A stretch of 36,286 nucleotides of DNA, taken from the NCBI RefSeq assembly GCF_014648655.1, contig NZ_BMRN01000052.1, positions 1 to 36,286 of the forward strand, given 5' to 3'. A program made the position numbers and the translations under genes. The DNA is from Streptomyces atratus (lineage in GTDB: Bacteria > Actinomycetota > Actinomycetes > Streptomycetales > Streptomycetaceae). The notes under the pieces were generated by a model, which ran no database searches, had not been told where the DNA came from, and saw only the letters and a list, made by a program, of their open reading frames with translations. Below, piece by piece: positions 15,351-36,286 of this stretch. How positions within the stretch are numbered: the stretch's first letter is position 1; each line of letters begins with the position of its first letter.

Positions 15351-15755
15351 ATGGCCGACGACCCCACACCAGAGGTGTTCAGCGGCGGCTGCCTGTGCGG
15401 GCAAATCCGTTTCGAGGCGACGGGGGAGCCCTACGACCCCCACTTGTGTTCCTGCCCCCACTGCACCCGCTTGTCTGGCGGTCCGTTCATGGGCTGGGTT
15501 GGTTTTCACCGGACCGCCTTCACCTGGACCGGGCCTGGTACACCCGCCTCGTTCCGGTCCTGGCCCACGTTGGAGCGGTGGTTCTGTCCCGTGTGCGGTA
15601 CGCCCCTGGGGGCGGCGGGTCACAGGGAGGACTACCTCGGCATCTGTCTCTCGGCCCTGGACAACTGCGTCGAGATCATCCCCATCGGCCACAGCTTCCG
15701 CGACAAGACGCCCGCATGGCTTCCGCCCATCCCCTCTACCCAACCGGCGCCCTGA
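15351..15755 (+). CDS. GFA/CENP-V-family zinc protein (glutathione-dependent formaldehyde-activating enzyme-like)
   Basis: 134 aa, the usual length for the family. The Zn-binding cysteines are in order: GGCLCGQIRF (C14, C16), CSCPHCTRLSGG (C33, C35, C38) and FCPVCGTPL (C79, C82). Family members bind a structural and a catalytic Zn; S-hydroxymethylglutathione synthase is the named example, but most actinobacterial members have unknown thiol-adduct substrates. The ATG has AGGA six bases upstream. It stands alone: the next plus-strand sequence is a broken carboxymuconolactone decarboxylase tail. Family call is strong, reaction uncertain. Confidence 0.88.
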   Translation: MADDPTPEVFSGGCLCGQIRFEATGEPYDPHLCSCPHCTRLSGGPFMGWVGFHRTAFTWTGPGTPASFRSWPTLERWFCPVCGTPLGAAGHREDYLGICLSALDNCVEIIPIGHSFRDKTPAWLPPIPSTQPAP

Positions 15756-15819
15756 TCTTCCAGGCCCCGAAGGGGTCCCGACGAGCGCCGTCACCGGGTG
15801 GGTGCAGGTCCCGGCTCCA

Positions 15820-15976
15820 GGACGGCGCGGCGGGCGTAACCGACGAGATCTGGGACGCCGCCGCCGACCACTTCAGTGAGGAGCAGCTGGGGCGCGATCA
15901 CCCTGGAGATCGCGATGACCAACTTCTTCAACCGGATCAACCGCACGGTCCGGGAGCAGGCCGGCAAGACCTGGTG
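15820..15976 (+). pseudogene. C-terminal fragment of a carboxymuconolactone decarboxylase/AhpD-type protein
   Basis: One frame reads GVTDEIWDAAADHFSEEQLG. After a single extra G (near 15890) the next frame reads ITLEIAMTNFFNRINRTVRE then QAGKTW and a stop at 15976. This is the normal end of AhpD-like proteins, where the helix 'IA..N.FNR...' precedes the stop. The catalytic N-terminal part is missing. A 13-bp inverted repeat follows nine bases after the stop. Confidence 0.6.
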
Positions 15977-15984
15977 AGTCGGGC

Positions 15985-16038
15985 GGGGCGTCATCCCCCC
16001 GGAGGCCGCGCCGTCCTAACGTCAAGGGATGACGCCCC
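15985..16038. terminator. 13-bp perfect inverted repeat, likely terminator
   Basis: GGGGCGTCATCCC (15985-15997) and its exact reverse complement GGGATGACGCCCC (16026-16038) enclose a 28-base loop. It begins nine bases after the stop of the decarboxylase fragment, the position of a transcription terminator in GC-rich actinomycetes, where a T-run is often absent. A mobile-element end is an alternative. The remaining 330 bases to 16369 hold no gene I can support. Confidence 0.55.
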
Positions 16039-16369
16039 CACAGACCTACACCCCGGGGTCTGTGGCATTCGTGACAGGCGCCCCGATCTACAGGTTTTGA
16101 CTATTCCTCCGTTGTAAAGGTCTCGTATCACTGTGCGGCTCGAGTCCGGCTCAAGGTCCGTACGACCTTGTCGCATCCGCGGGAATCCGCCAGTCTGAAT
16201 GAGACGAGCCTGCCGCTGACTCGATTATCCAGTCGAAGTACATGTGACCAGTTCGCTGGCCTGTGGAGGAGCCAGGCGACCTGACTCTTGCGGAACGTAG
16301 AGAAAACCCCTGCCGAGGCGGGTGTTGGTCCCAATGCGCCGAGCGCGCCGGGAACGACAGAGTCCAGCC

Positions 16370-16675
16370 ATGAACATTTCTCGGCTCCGTAGAAGCACAG
16401 CCAAGTCTGGTGCGCTCACCTTGGTGTGCGCCGTAGCCGCGCTGGCGACGACAGGGTGCGGCGCCCCTCAGAGCTCCTCCCCGTCTGCAGCCCTGGCCGA
16501 TCAGCAGCAGCCCTCAGCACGCGGTGTGGTGGTCGCGTCGACCCCTGTGGTGGACCTGAACGCCAAGGAGGTTGCTGACCGCCTGGCGAAGACGGCCGCT
16601 CCGTCGGCGGAGCCCAGCAGTTCCTGGCCGCGTTCAGCGGGATCTCACCCCACTTCAGACCCCGTCGCCACCTGA
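16370..16675 (+). pseudogene. Truncated lipoprotein gene (N-terminus only)
   Basis: The ATG at 16370 starts a lipoprotein signal peptide: basic MNISRLRRSTAK, hydrophobic ALTLVCAVAALA and lipobox ATTGC with C30 as lipidation site. Mature sequence GAPQSSSPSAALADQQQPSA leads to VVDLNAKEVADRLAK, which looks like the start of a conserved secreted domain. After about residue 77 the frame enters a transposase-like tail (from 16606) and soon stops. The gene thus appears cut by an insertion that has itself decayed. The expressed stub, if any, would be a 101-aa lipoprotein without its main domain. Confidence 0.55.
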
Positions 16676-16765
16676 TGACTGCCGTCCGCTGCCGCGCAGA
16701 GATGACCACCGCTTCGCCATCTGGTTTCAGATCACGGCGCCACCGCCCTGCCCACCGCGGCGTGA
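16606..16765 (+). pseudogene. Decayed C-terminal tail of a transposase
   Basis: One frame reads GGAQQFLAAFSGISPHFRPR then RHLMTAVRCRAEMTT. With two single-base shifts it continues RFAIWFQIT and GATALPTAA to a stop at 16763-16765. I associate this ending with tails of actinobacterial insertion-sequence transposases, but I am not sure of the IS family. It is fused to the end of a truncated lipoprotein gene. A further plus-strand stretch at 16867-17001 (WDTVLIFTQRLATRPVYAPS) also looks like a coding fragment, of unknown origin. Confidence 0.4.
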
Positions 16766-16934
16766 CCCAGGCCCCCGCCCGACCCCTCCACGCCCTGACG
16801 CGCCCTCAATCGGTCAACACCCCACCGACGTGACAACGCCCGGTCGGCTCCTTGCCATGCCGCCCCGGGCCTGCCGGCTACGTCGGGTGGGACACCGTGC
16901 TCATCTTCACCCAGCGACTCGCGACTCGGCCCGT

Positions 16935-17933
16935 CTACGCCCCGAGCGTGACCGCGTCGGTCTTTCTGGCCGACTCCGGATCCGTCGGCACGGACGAGTG
17001 AATGCCCCGAGTGGAATTACGGGTGCGTGAGAACAGGCTTTTCAACCGAGGGGCATTCGAATCGATACCTCGGGATGCCGCGCAGATTACCGCTCCCACC
17101 ATAATGAATCCGAAGGAGACGATCCCGATCTGCAAGATGATCAGAACGTGGAGGCATGCGCTAATAGTCGCAGCTGCCGCCTGCCGGGACCCGCGCCGCA
17201 ACAAGAGGAACGCGATCAGACCTTCCGCGAAAATTGTCCCCCAGGTGGACAGGAGAGCGATAAGAGTGATGCCCGTTGCCCAGCGAAACAGGTCGGCGAA
17301 CAGGCCAGCTGCCCCGAAGTTCTCCATACGGGCGACGTAGTATGTCGCGCTGCCTTCCGCCCACTGGTCAACGGGCAATTTCGCTAGGGCGCTATTGAGA
17401 TAAATGTATGCAACTTGGAGTCGCACACCCCACCAGCCAGCCCAAGCGAGACCCTGCCAGATCGATTCCTTTTCCTCTTCGCTGTTGGACCGTTGCCAAT
17501 GCCACGTCCGCTTGTCATTGGCGCAAGCCAGAATAAGGAAGAAGGTGACAACCTGCGCAACAGCATCGCCGCCGTCAGGTAGCGATATCGACTGTCCGAT
17601 GGAAAGAGATGCCCAGAAATGCAGCACTGTTGTGTACCGAGGCAGAACCCCGCTCGCGACTATCAGAAGCAAGGCCAAGGCAAGGAGATTCAGGAACTGT
17701 CGATCCGTAGAGCCCGCCAGACAATACAGCGAAACGCCCTGGACCGGGGTCGAGCAGTCAACCTCAATCTCAGCCCCATCCACCGGAACGAAGAGATGAG
17801 ATGCCGGCGTGAAGGCCAAGATCGATGCTTGAGCAAGTGCGATTATTGATCTGCCTGCCCCGAGCGCCCGGGACTCGGCAGGGAAGCGCCAGGCAGACCG
17901 CTCCATCAGCACAACTATTTTCTTCGCGAACAC
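16935..17933 (-). CDS. sdpB: SdpB-like polytopic membrane protein (HTTM-type)
   Basis: About 332 aa with several membrane helices. Diagnostic pieces are GRSIIALAQASILAFTPAS near the N-terminus, VDCSTPVQGVSLYCLAG, LPRYTTVLHFWASLSIGQSI, VQVAYIYL-type sequence LQVAYIYLNSALAKLPVDQW, and AEGSATYYVARMENFGAAGL. This is the pattern of the SdpB family, related to the HTTM fold of vitamin K-dependent carboxylase; in Bacillus SdpA and SdpB mature the SdpC toxin. The start GTG at 17933 has GGAGG four bases upstream; ATG at 17906 is the alternative. It overlaps the SdpA-like gene by 19 bases. The region is distinctly less GC-rich than its surroundings. The extreme C-terminus may be altered by the adjacent junk. 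No SdpC-like toxin gene was found nearby. Confidence 0.75.
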   Translation of the reverse strand: MFAKKIVVLMERSAWRFPAESRALGAGRSIIALAQASILAFTPASHLFVPVDGAEIEVDCSTPVQGVSLYCLAGSTDRQFLNLLALALLLIVASGVLPRYTTVLHFWASLSIGQSISLPDGGDAVAQVVTFFLILACANDKRTWHWQRSNSEEEKESIWQGLAWAGWWGVRLQVAYIYLNSALAKLPVDQWAEGSATYYVARMENFGAAGLFADLFRWATGITLIALLSTWGTIFAEGLIAFLLLRRGSRQAAAATISACLHVLIILQIGIVSFGFIMVGAVICAASRGIDSNAPRLKSLFSRTRNSTRGIHSSVPTDPESARKTDAVTLGA

Positions 17934-18400
17934 TTTGCCTCCACAAGAGCAGCTTTCTTGTCGAGGCGCCACCCCTCATACCTGTCGCGAAACTTCCACG
18001 GGATAGGCCTCGACTCCACAAGAACCAATCGCCCGCAAAGAGTTGGGACCGGTGACGAGTTCGTGACAGAGGTAGGCACCGAGGACCCGGCGACCACCGC
18101 TGGGCAATCTCCCTCTATCTCCTCGCAGTCCTTCCACGCCTGCACCTGGTTCGCCATACTGGCAACCTCTGGGCCTTGCGTACGCTGGCGTCGCGTTAGT
18201 CCGTAGAGATTATCCGAGCGCGAATTCGGCAGTCGCGCCGCATAGGTGACACCCTCATCAGACACGACGTAGGGAACGAACTCAGGATCACTCGGAGGTT
18301 TCGTAAAGAAGGCCCAGCTCTGGGGCAAAAACCTCGCTGACAGCACCCGAAGATCACCTCCGTCGCGCGTGGAGAGTACGTTGCTTTGCAGCAGTTGCAC
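17915..18400 (-). pseudogene. sdpA: SdpA-like protein, 5'-truncated
   Basis: The frame contains SNVLSTRDGGDLRVLSARFL then PQSWAFFTKPPSDPEFVPYV, the core of the SdpA family ('PQ.WAFFTK.P.DPE...Y'), and runs to a TAG at 17915. Family members normally begin with one membrane anchor helix; that helix is missing. Upstream of about base 18388 the DNA belongs instead to a plus-strand SARP-regulator fragment, so a deletion joined the two. A GTG at 18400 could start a soluble remnant of 161 aa. In Bacillus SdpA acts with SdpB to make the mature SdpC toxin. The pair here looks like a relic or an atypical system. Confidence 0.65.
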
Positions 18401-18869
18401 CAGCGGGTCCTCACTGGTGATCCGGTACTTGCTCGTCCGGCCCCGCAGCCCACAGCCCGCCCCGCGCACCGGGGCCGACGTCCCGACACCTCGCCAGCTG
18501 CCCGCCTTTCCGCGCTGGTTCACCGGCCGGGACCAGCAGCTCGCGGAACTCGACAAAGCGCTGGACTTGTCGGACCAACCGGGCGGGTCGGTAGTGATCT
18601 CCGCTATCGGAGGCATCGGAGGCATCGGCAAGACCTGCCTGGTCCTGCACTGGGCCCACCAAAACCTCGACCGCTTCCCAGGCGGTCAGTTGTATGTGGA
18701 CCTGCGCGGCTTCGACCCTTCGGGAGAGCCGCCCGTCGCACCTGCCGTGGCGGTCCGCGGATTCCTCGATGCCCTTGGCGTGGCTTCCCAGTCCGTCCCG
18801 CCGGACGTACAGGCGCAGGTCGGTCCGGATCACGATCGATGCTGTTCCCCGGGCCGGGTCCTTGCTTGA
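18386..18869 (+). pseudogene. SARP/AfsR-type regulator fragment (BTAD end and NB-ARC start)
   Basis: The first frame reads LHQRVLTGDPVLARPAPQ, the end of a bacterial transcriptional activation (BTAD) domain as in AfsR. After a frameshift near 18440 the second reads LPAFPRWFTGRDQQLAELDK, then VVISAIGGIGGIGKTCLVLH (P-loop GIGGIGKT), then WAHQNLDRFPGGQLYVDLRG and VRGFLDALGVASQSVPPDVQ. This is the start of the STAND/NB-ARC ATPase. The sequence degrades and ends at 18869; the DNA-binding OmpR-like N-terminus and the rest of the ATPase and TPR region are missing. It overlaps the broken 5' end of the sdpA-like gene on the other strand. Confidence 0.75.
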
Positions 18870-19958
18870 ATGGACCTTCGCCCCCTGCGCTGCTTGGTGG
18901 CCGACTTCGATGAACGCCACTCCTGGTTGGCTGCCACCCGGCGCCATAAAGCGGTCGAAGCCGGACGCGACCATGTCGTGGCACGCCTGAAGAATGTACC
19001 GAGTTGGCGAGCCGCAGCGTGAGGGCTTGTGGTGCGTATTACCCCCAGGCCGGGCTTCTGCACTGGCGTGGGGAACGCTGACACCCAGCCCGCCGGCATG
19101 GACACCCATGCCGCCCTGGAGGGGCCCATGCTTCCGACGGCATCTGCATCCGGTCACGGATAGCGAGACAGGCCGCACGGGGTGGTGACCACTGTCCTTG
19201 AGCGTTGAGGTCCCACCTGGCACAGGTCGTAACGGCCGTTCAGGGACGTCCAGCCGATCCAGGGCAGGCACGTAATGCCAGTTCAGGGCCTTCCAGTCCG
19301 GGGGAGTCCGCACAGTTGGTGAGGTCTGCGTGAGAGCGCGCAAGACGACGAAGCCCTGCCGGATTGCTCCGGCGGGGCTCTTCGGCATCTGACGGAACAA
19401 CGGAATCATCTGCGCGTCCGCGGCCTTCATCAACTCCACAGAGGTCCACTTGCTCCTGACGTGGCCCCGTCGCTCGGCGTGACTTCTACGCAGTGCGCCT
19501 GGGGGTTGCCGAACTCACCGCCGCTGTGAGGTTCAAGCTCCCATCGGACACCACCGAACCCGGGAAGCTCCATGTCTGGCTCCACGAAGCCGTGCTTGGG
19601 GGCGGGCTGCCGTTTCCCGCCCTGCGGCGGTGGGTGAATGCGAACTCGGCAGTAATCAATATGTAGGAAAATCGGTCCAATAGAACGTTCGGTGCGTGTG
19701 CGTACAACAATCAATGTTGCTCGGGAAGATCAAGAGCACTCACATGAGTGAACCCGGTCGAAACAATTTGGCCTCGATGCACATGGCTCCACTACGGTGG
19801 CGGAAGAGCGGGTGCTGGACCCCATCGACGAGGAATTCGACCCAGCAGGGAAAGTGAATTCTTGAAATGGGTGCTCCGTCCGCGCATCTGTGCACCGTTT
19901 CGGTGTGCGCAGTGCCCGAGGTCCCTGTCATACGTATGCGTAGCGAGGATGGAGCATC
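18870..19958. other. About 1.1 kb without a supported gene
   Basis: A 50-codon plus-strand ORF (18870-19022) starts MDLRPLRCLVADFDERHSWL; it has no ribosome site I would trust and no recognised family. Around 19240-19440 a minus-strand frame (LMKAADAQMIPLFRQMPKSP) and around 19470-19670 a plus-strand frame (FYAVRLGVAELTAAVRFKLP, ending WVNANSAVINM) look partly coding, but neither has a clear start. The stretch 19670-19800 is AT-richer and may hold the promoter of the following gene. CATACGTATG at 19929-19938 is a perfect palindrome 21 bases before its ATG. I see no RNA gene. Confidence 0.45.
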
Positions 19959-20315
19959 ATGCCGCCCGTAGTACCGCCCTTCCTGTTCGGCCTCATCGCC
20001 GCTCCACTGGCCCGGCGTCTCCTCAAGCCGCTGATGCGCGGCGTCGTCAAGGCATCCGTCGGTCTCGCCGTTGAGGTGAAGAAGGCGACCCTTGAGGCCG
20101 GAGAGAACATCCACGACCTTGCGGCCGAGGTGGCCGCCGAGATGGTGGCGGCGCAGATCGCGGCCGGTGACGTCGAAGCCCGTTCGGGTGACGGTCAGCA
20201 GGCCTCGGAGAGCAGCGCCCCGAAGGGCGCGCAGGACGAGGCCGCCGCCAAGGCTGAGGGCGAGGCGAGGGCCCCGAAGATCCGCGCGAGCGTCGGCGCC
20301 GGCAAGCCGCGCTGA
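19959..20315 (+). CDS. DUF5132-like small protein
   Basis: 118 aa. It begins MPPVVPPFLFGLIAAPLARR, a short hydrophobic N-terminal helix, followed by LLKPLMRGVVKASVGLAVEV and an amphipathic helix rich in Ala, Glu and Lys (about residues 35-70). A disordered Ala/Glu/Lys/Ser tail completes it. This matches my memory of DUF5132 proteins of Streptomyces, which have no assigned function and can neighbour HMA-domain transport proteins. The ATG has GGAG six bases upstream. It lies 170 bp before the HMA-ABC exporter on the same strand and may be co-transcribed with it. It is likely a small membrane-associated partner, by inference. Confidence 0.6.
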   Translation: MPPVVPPFLFGLIAAPLARRLLKPLMRGVVKASVGLAVEVKKATLEAGENIHDLAAEVAAEMVAAQIAAGDVEARSGDGQQASESSAPKGAQDEAAAKAEGEARAPKIRASVGAGKPR

Positions 20316-20485
20316 CGGTTTGCCCGGCGGCCCGGCTGCCACCCGGGCTCGGAGAAATGCGCCCGAGTGACGGTCCGCCGCGGACCTGTCGGACGCATCG
20401 ATTTCCCCAGATATTCCGCTCTTTCGCATTGATCCGTCGTGCTGGTGACGGCTTTTGCGACCTTCAAAAACAGGTGATCGTACAC

Positions 20486-22780
20486 ATGCCATCTCTGCTG
20501 GGTGCCGCAGCCGGATATCGCTCCGTGGATTTGGACGTGCGGCCGCGTTCGGTCATTCCGGGCCGTCAGCGCTGGGACGTCAAGCTGGTTCTCGGACGGC
20601 CTCAGGCGGCCGAAGTCCTCGCCGCGACCCTGCGAGGCCTTCCCGGCATCACCGAGGCGCAGGCCAACCCGATCACCGGCGGGGTCCTCGTCCGGCACGA
20701 TGCGCGGGTGAAAGCCGCGGACGTTGGCCGGCTCGTCCGCAGAGCCGTCACCCTGGTCGTGGAGGGCTCGGCCGGAGCGGGGCGTCCGGCCCCGGCACGG
20801 CCCGCCGCCGAGCCCGCCTCGCGCGCGGATCGCGGCGTTGTGCGCCCCGTGCTCGCCGTCGGAGGTGGGGTGGCGGCAGGCATCGCCCTGATCCGCGGGT
20901 CGGCGCTCAGCAAGCAGCTGGTGGCGCTGGGCGGAGTGGCGGCGGCGACCGCGGCCGTTGTCCGGACGGCCTGGCGCAGAGCGGTCGACGTGACCCGGGA
21001 CCTGCCCGGAACAGGAGCTGAACGACACCCACTGCTGGAGATCGTCGAGCCGCACCGCCGGCAGCTCTACCACGCCTCCGCGCTGTCGGTCGCCTGTCAG
21101 GTCTCGGAGATGGCGCTCGGTACCTTCCTCGGCTGGACCGCGCTGGTCCTCATCAAGGGCGAGGCCGCGCCGCTCGTCCGCTTCGGCCTGACTACCGCGT
21201 CCGCGCAACTATGGGGCTTGGCAGGGTTGGTGGCAGCAGCCTGTGCCGCCGTGGCAGCCCTCTCTTACTCCTCGAACCTCCAGTGGCGCCAGCTCGGCCA
21301 GGACATCGAGCACGACTGGCGCAACCGGACGTACGCTCACGTGCAGCACCTCGAACTGCGGCACCTGGAGGGCGAACGGACCACCCGGATCGCCGGCGCG
21401 CTCACCGACGACGTCCGCCAGCTGGGCACCTTCTTCGCCACCTCGGCCAACGACCTGCTGCAACTGGGCACCAGCCTGGTCCTCCTGGTGCCGCTGTTCC
21501 TGCTGCTGGCACCGCAGATCGCCTGGATCGCGTTCCTGCCCATCCCGGTCATCGCCTGGCTGTCCGTCCGCTACCAGGACAAAGTCGCGGCCGACTACGC
21601 CGTCTCCGGCGAGCACCGCGCCAGGCTGCACAGCCAGTTGGTGAACACGCTGGAGGCCGGCGCCACCGTCAAGAGCTTCTGCACCGAGGACTACGAGGCC
21701 GAGCGCATCGACCGGCTGAGCGGGGAGGCTCAGGAGAGCAACCAGCAGACCGACCGGAGCACGATCCGCCACGCCGAGATCGTCCGGGTCTGCACGACCA
21801 GCTCGATGGCCGGCACCCTGTTGATCGGCGGCCGGTCGGTGCTCAACGGCAGCCTGTCGTTCGAGGTGTTCAGTCCACTGATCGGGCTGCCCCAGATGGT
21901 GCTGCTGCGGATGAACCGGCTCGGCGGCATCGTCGACCAGTACCAGCGCACGATCACCGCCTACGACCGGGTCCAGCGGCTGCGCGCCCTGCCCGTCGAG
22001 ACCGACGGCACCGGCGAACCGCTCGACGTCGAGAAGGTGCACGGGGAGATCGTCCTCGACAACGTGACCTTCGCCTACCCCGGTCGGCCGCCGGCGCTGG
22101 AGGACCTCTCGTTGACCATCCCCGCCGGGCAGGTCACCGCCCTTGTCGGCGCCACCGGCTCCGGCAAGACGACGATCGCCAAGCTGCTGATGCGATTCCA
22201 GGACGCGGAGTTCGGCAGCGTGCTGCTTGACGGGCGAAATGTGCGCGACTTGCCGCGGCACGATCTGCGCCACGCGATCGGGTTCGTCGCCCAGGACCCC
22301 TTCCTCTTCGACGGCACCATCGCCGACAACATCCGCTACGGCAGCTTCGGCGCCTCCGACGAGGCCGTGGTCGAGGCGGCCATGATGGCCGAGTCACACA
22401 CCTTCATCGCGACGCTGCCGGACGGCTACGACACGGTGATCGGCGAACGCGGAGCCGCCCTCTCGGGCGGGCAGCGGCAACGGATCGCGCTGGCGCGCGC
22501 GATCCTCAAGGACGCGCCGGTCGTTGTCCTCGACGAAGCAACCTCCGCCGTGGACAACGAGACCGAGGCCGCCATCCAGCGCACGCTCCGCGTCTTCGCG
22601 GCCGACCGGACCATGGTGATCATCGCCCATCGGCTCTCCACGGTCCGCCACGCCAACCGGATCTACGTCATGGACAAGGGCGGAGTCGTGGCCGAGCAGG
22701 GCACCCACGACGAACTCCTCGCCCAGCACGGACTCTACGCATCCCTCTGGCAGCTCCAGGCCGGCGAACTCGCCGCCTGA
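20486..22780 (+). CDS. ABC exporter with N-terminal HMA-like domain
   Basis: 764 aa. Residues 25-95 (WDVKLVLGRPQAAEVLAATL, then GITEAQANPITGGVLVRHDA) have the beta-alpha-beta-beta-alpha-beta rhythm of a heavy-metal-associated domain but lack the CxxC, like the HMA_2 type. Helices near 122-160 and a type 1 exporter membrane domain (about 195-475) follow. The ATPase has Walker A GATGSGKTT (555-563), signature LSGGQRQRIALARA (659-672), Walker B VVVLDEATSAVD and switch IIAHR. The ATG at 20486 is chosen because upstream in-frame codons look non-coding; the ribosome site is poor. A hairpin follows the stop, and the NRPS begins 106 bases downstream, so it is a likely exporter of the NRPS product. 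Confidence 0.88.
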   Translation: MPSLLGAAAGYRSVDLDVRPRSVIPGRQRWDVKLVLGRPQAAEVLAATLRGLPGITEAQANPITGGVLVRHDARVKAADVGRLVRRAVTLVVEGSAGAGRPAPARPAAEPASRADRGVVRPVLAVGGGVAAGIALIRGSALSKQLVALGGVAAATAAVVRTAWRRAVDVTRDLPGTGAERHPLLEIVEPHRRQLYHASALSVACQVSEMALGTFLGWTALVLIKGEAAPLVRFGLTTASAQLWGLAGLVAAACAAVAALSYSSNLQWRQLGQDIEHDWRNRTYAHVQHLELRHLEGERTTRIAGALTDDVRQLGTFFATSANDLLQLGTSLVLLVPLFLLLAPQIAWIAFLPIPVIAWLSVRYQDKVAADYAVSGEHRARLHSQLVNTLEAGATVKSFCTEDYEAERIDRLSGEAQESNQQTDRSTIRHAEIVRVCTTSSMAGTLLIGGRSVLNGSLSFEVFSPLIGLPQMVLLRMNRLGGIVDQYQRTITAYDRVQRLRALPVETDGTGEPLDVEKVHGEIVLDNVTFAYPGRPPALEDLSLTIPAGQVTALVGATGSGKTTIAKLLMRFQDAEFGSVLLDGRNVRDLPRHDLRHAIGFVAQDPFLFDGTIADNIRYGSFGASDEAVVEAAMMAESHTFIATLPDGYDTVIGERGAALSGGQRQRIALARAILKDAPVVVLDEATSAVDNETEAAIQRTLRVFAADRTMVIIAHRLSTVRHANRIYVMDKGGVVAEQGTHDELLAQHGLYASLWQLQAGELAA

Positions 22781-22803
22781 CCGCAACTGCCGCGCCATCC
22801 GAC

Positions 22804-22834
22804 CGCCGACCGCGTGACGTCACCGCGGTCGGCG
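22804..22834. terminator. Strong hairpin between ABC exporter and NRPS
   Basis: CGCCGACCGCG (22804-22814) and its exact complement CGCGGTCGGCG (22824-22834) form an 11-bp GC-rich stem around TGACGTCAC, itself containing the palindrome TGACGTCA. It lies 24 bases after the exporter stop and 52 bases before the NRPS start. It may terminate the exporter transcript or attenuate read-through into the NRPS; the inner palindrome could also bind a protein. Confidence 0.7.
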
Positions 22835-22886
22835 CGTCTCGGCGCGCCCTGCGTACACGCCTGCTCACACTCCTGGAGGTACCCCC

Positions 22887-36286
<13,400 letters not shown>

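Noticed and set aside
20357..20485. Earlier ATG for the HMA-ABC exporter
   Set aside because: The 43 added codons look non-coding and would leave no leader region; the HMA-like domain begins soon after the ATG at 20486.
20195..21208. Minus-strand open frame across the start of the HMA-ABC exporter
   Set aside because: It is a shadow of the exporter's coding frame with no recognisable domain.

Overview
The window reads as chromosome of a Streptomyces-like actinomycete. It is strongly GC-rich, uses GTG as well as ATG starts, and carries families typical of that group: a PucR-type regulator, an AfsR/SARP-type regulator remnant, SdpA/SdpB-like proteins and a giant modular NRPS. It looks like accessory chromosome, with one small catabolic block, one mobile-element-scarred patch and the first part of a non-ribosomal peptide gene cluster.

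Bases 1-6359: the tail of a TPR-type regulator runs off the left edge and converges on an MBL-fold hydrolase. Next comes a compact small-molecule pathway: a PucR-type regulator divergent from an alpha/beta hydrolase and a cupin, then a MerR regulator divergent from a class II aldolase and a carboxymuconolactone-decarboxylase-like protein whose reading frames overlap (ATGA). MerR-type palindromes lie at 1285-1302 and 5169-5188.

Bases 6360-15350: broken IS4-like and tyrosine-recombinase remnants flank a minus-strand block. In transcription order it contains a 47-codon peptide gene, an ABC exporter and an APH-fold kinase, all joined by 4-base start/stop overlaps. After them come decayed MFS, kinase and PIG-L deacetylase fragments, a 424-aa protein I do not recognise, and a clavaminate-synthase-like Fe(II)/2-oxoglutarate oxygenase. 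This block is the best candidate for an undescribed peptide or amino-acid modifying system. Its PIG-L gene carries two frameshifts that cancel each other.

Bases 15351-19958: a GFA/CENP-V-type zinc protein is followed by a graveyard of fragments: carboxymuconolactone decarboxylase tail, truncated lipoprotein, transposase tail, a 5'-truncated sdpA with an apparently whole sdpB, and a decayed SARP/NB-ARC regulator. About 1 kb at 18870-19958 has no gene I can support.

Bases 19959-36286: a DUF5132-like small protein and an ABC exporter with an N-terminal HMA-like domain precede, after a strong hairpin, an NRPS gene that starts at 22887 and is still open at the right edge (at least 4466 codons). 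It encodes C-A-T-C-A-T-C-A-T-C-A-T-C(partial). My reading of the binding pockets is: module 1 uncertain (acidic pocket), module 2 Thr, module 3 uncertain (aromatic or hydrophobic), module 4 Pro. No epimerase, methyltransferase or thioesterase domain is seen in this part. The HMA-ABC protein is the obvious candidate exporter, and the 2OG oxygenase could supply a hydroxylated amino acid, but both links are inference.
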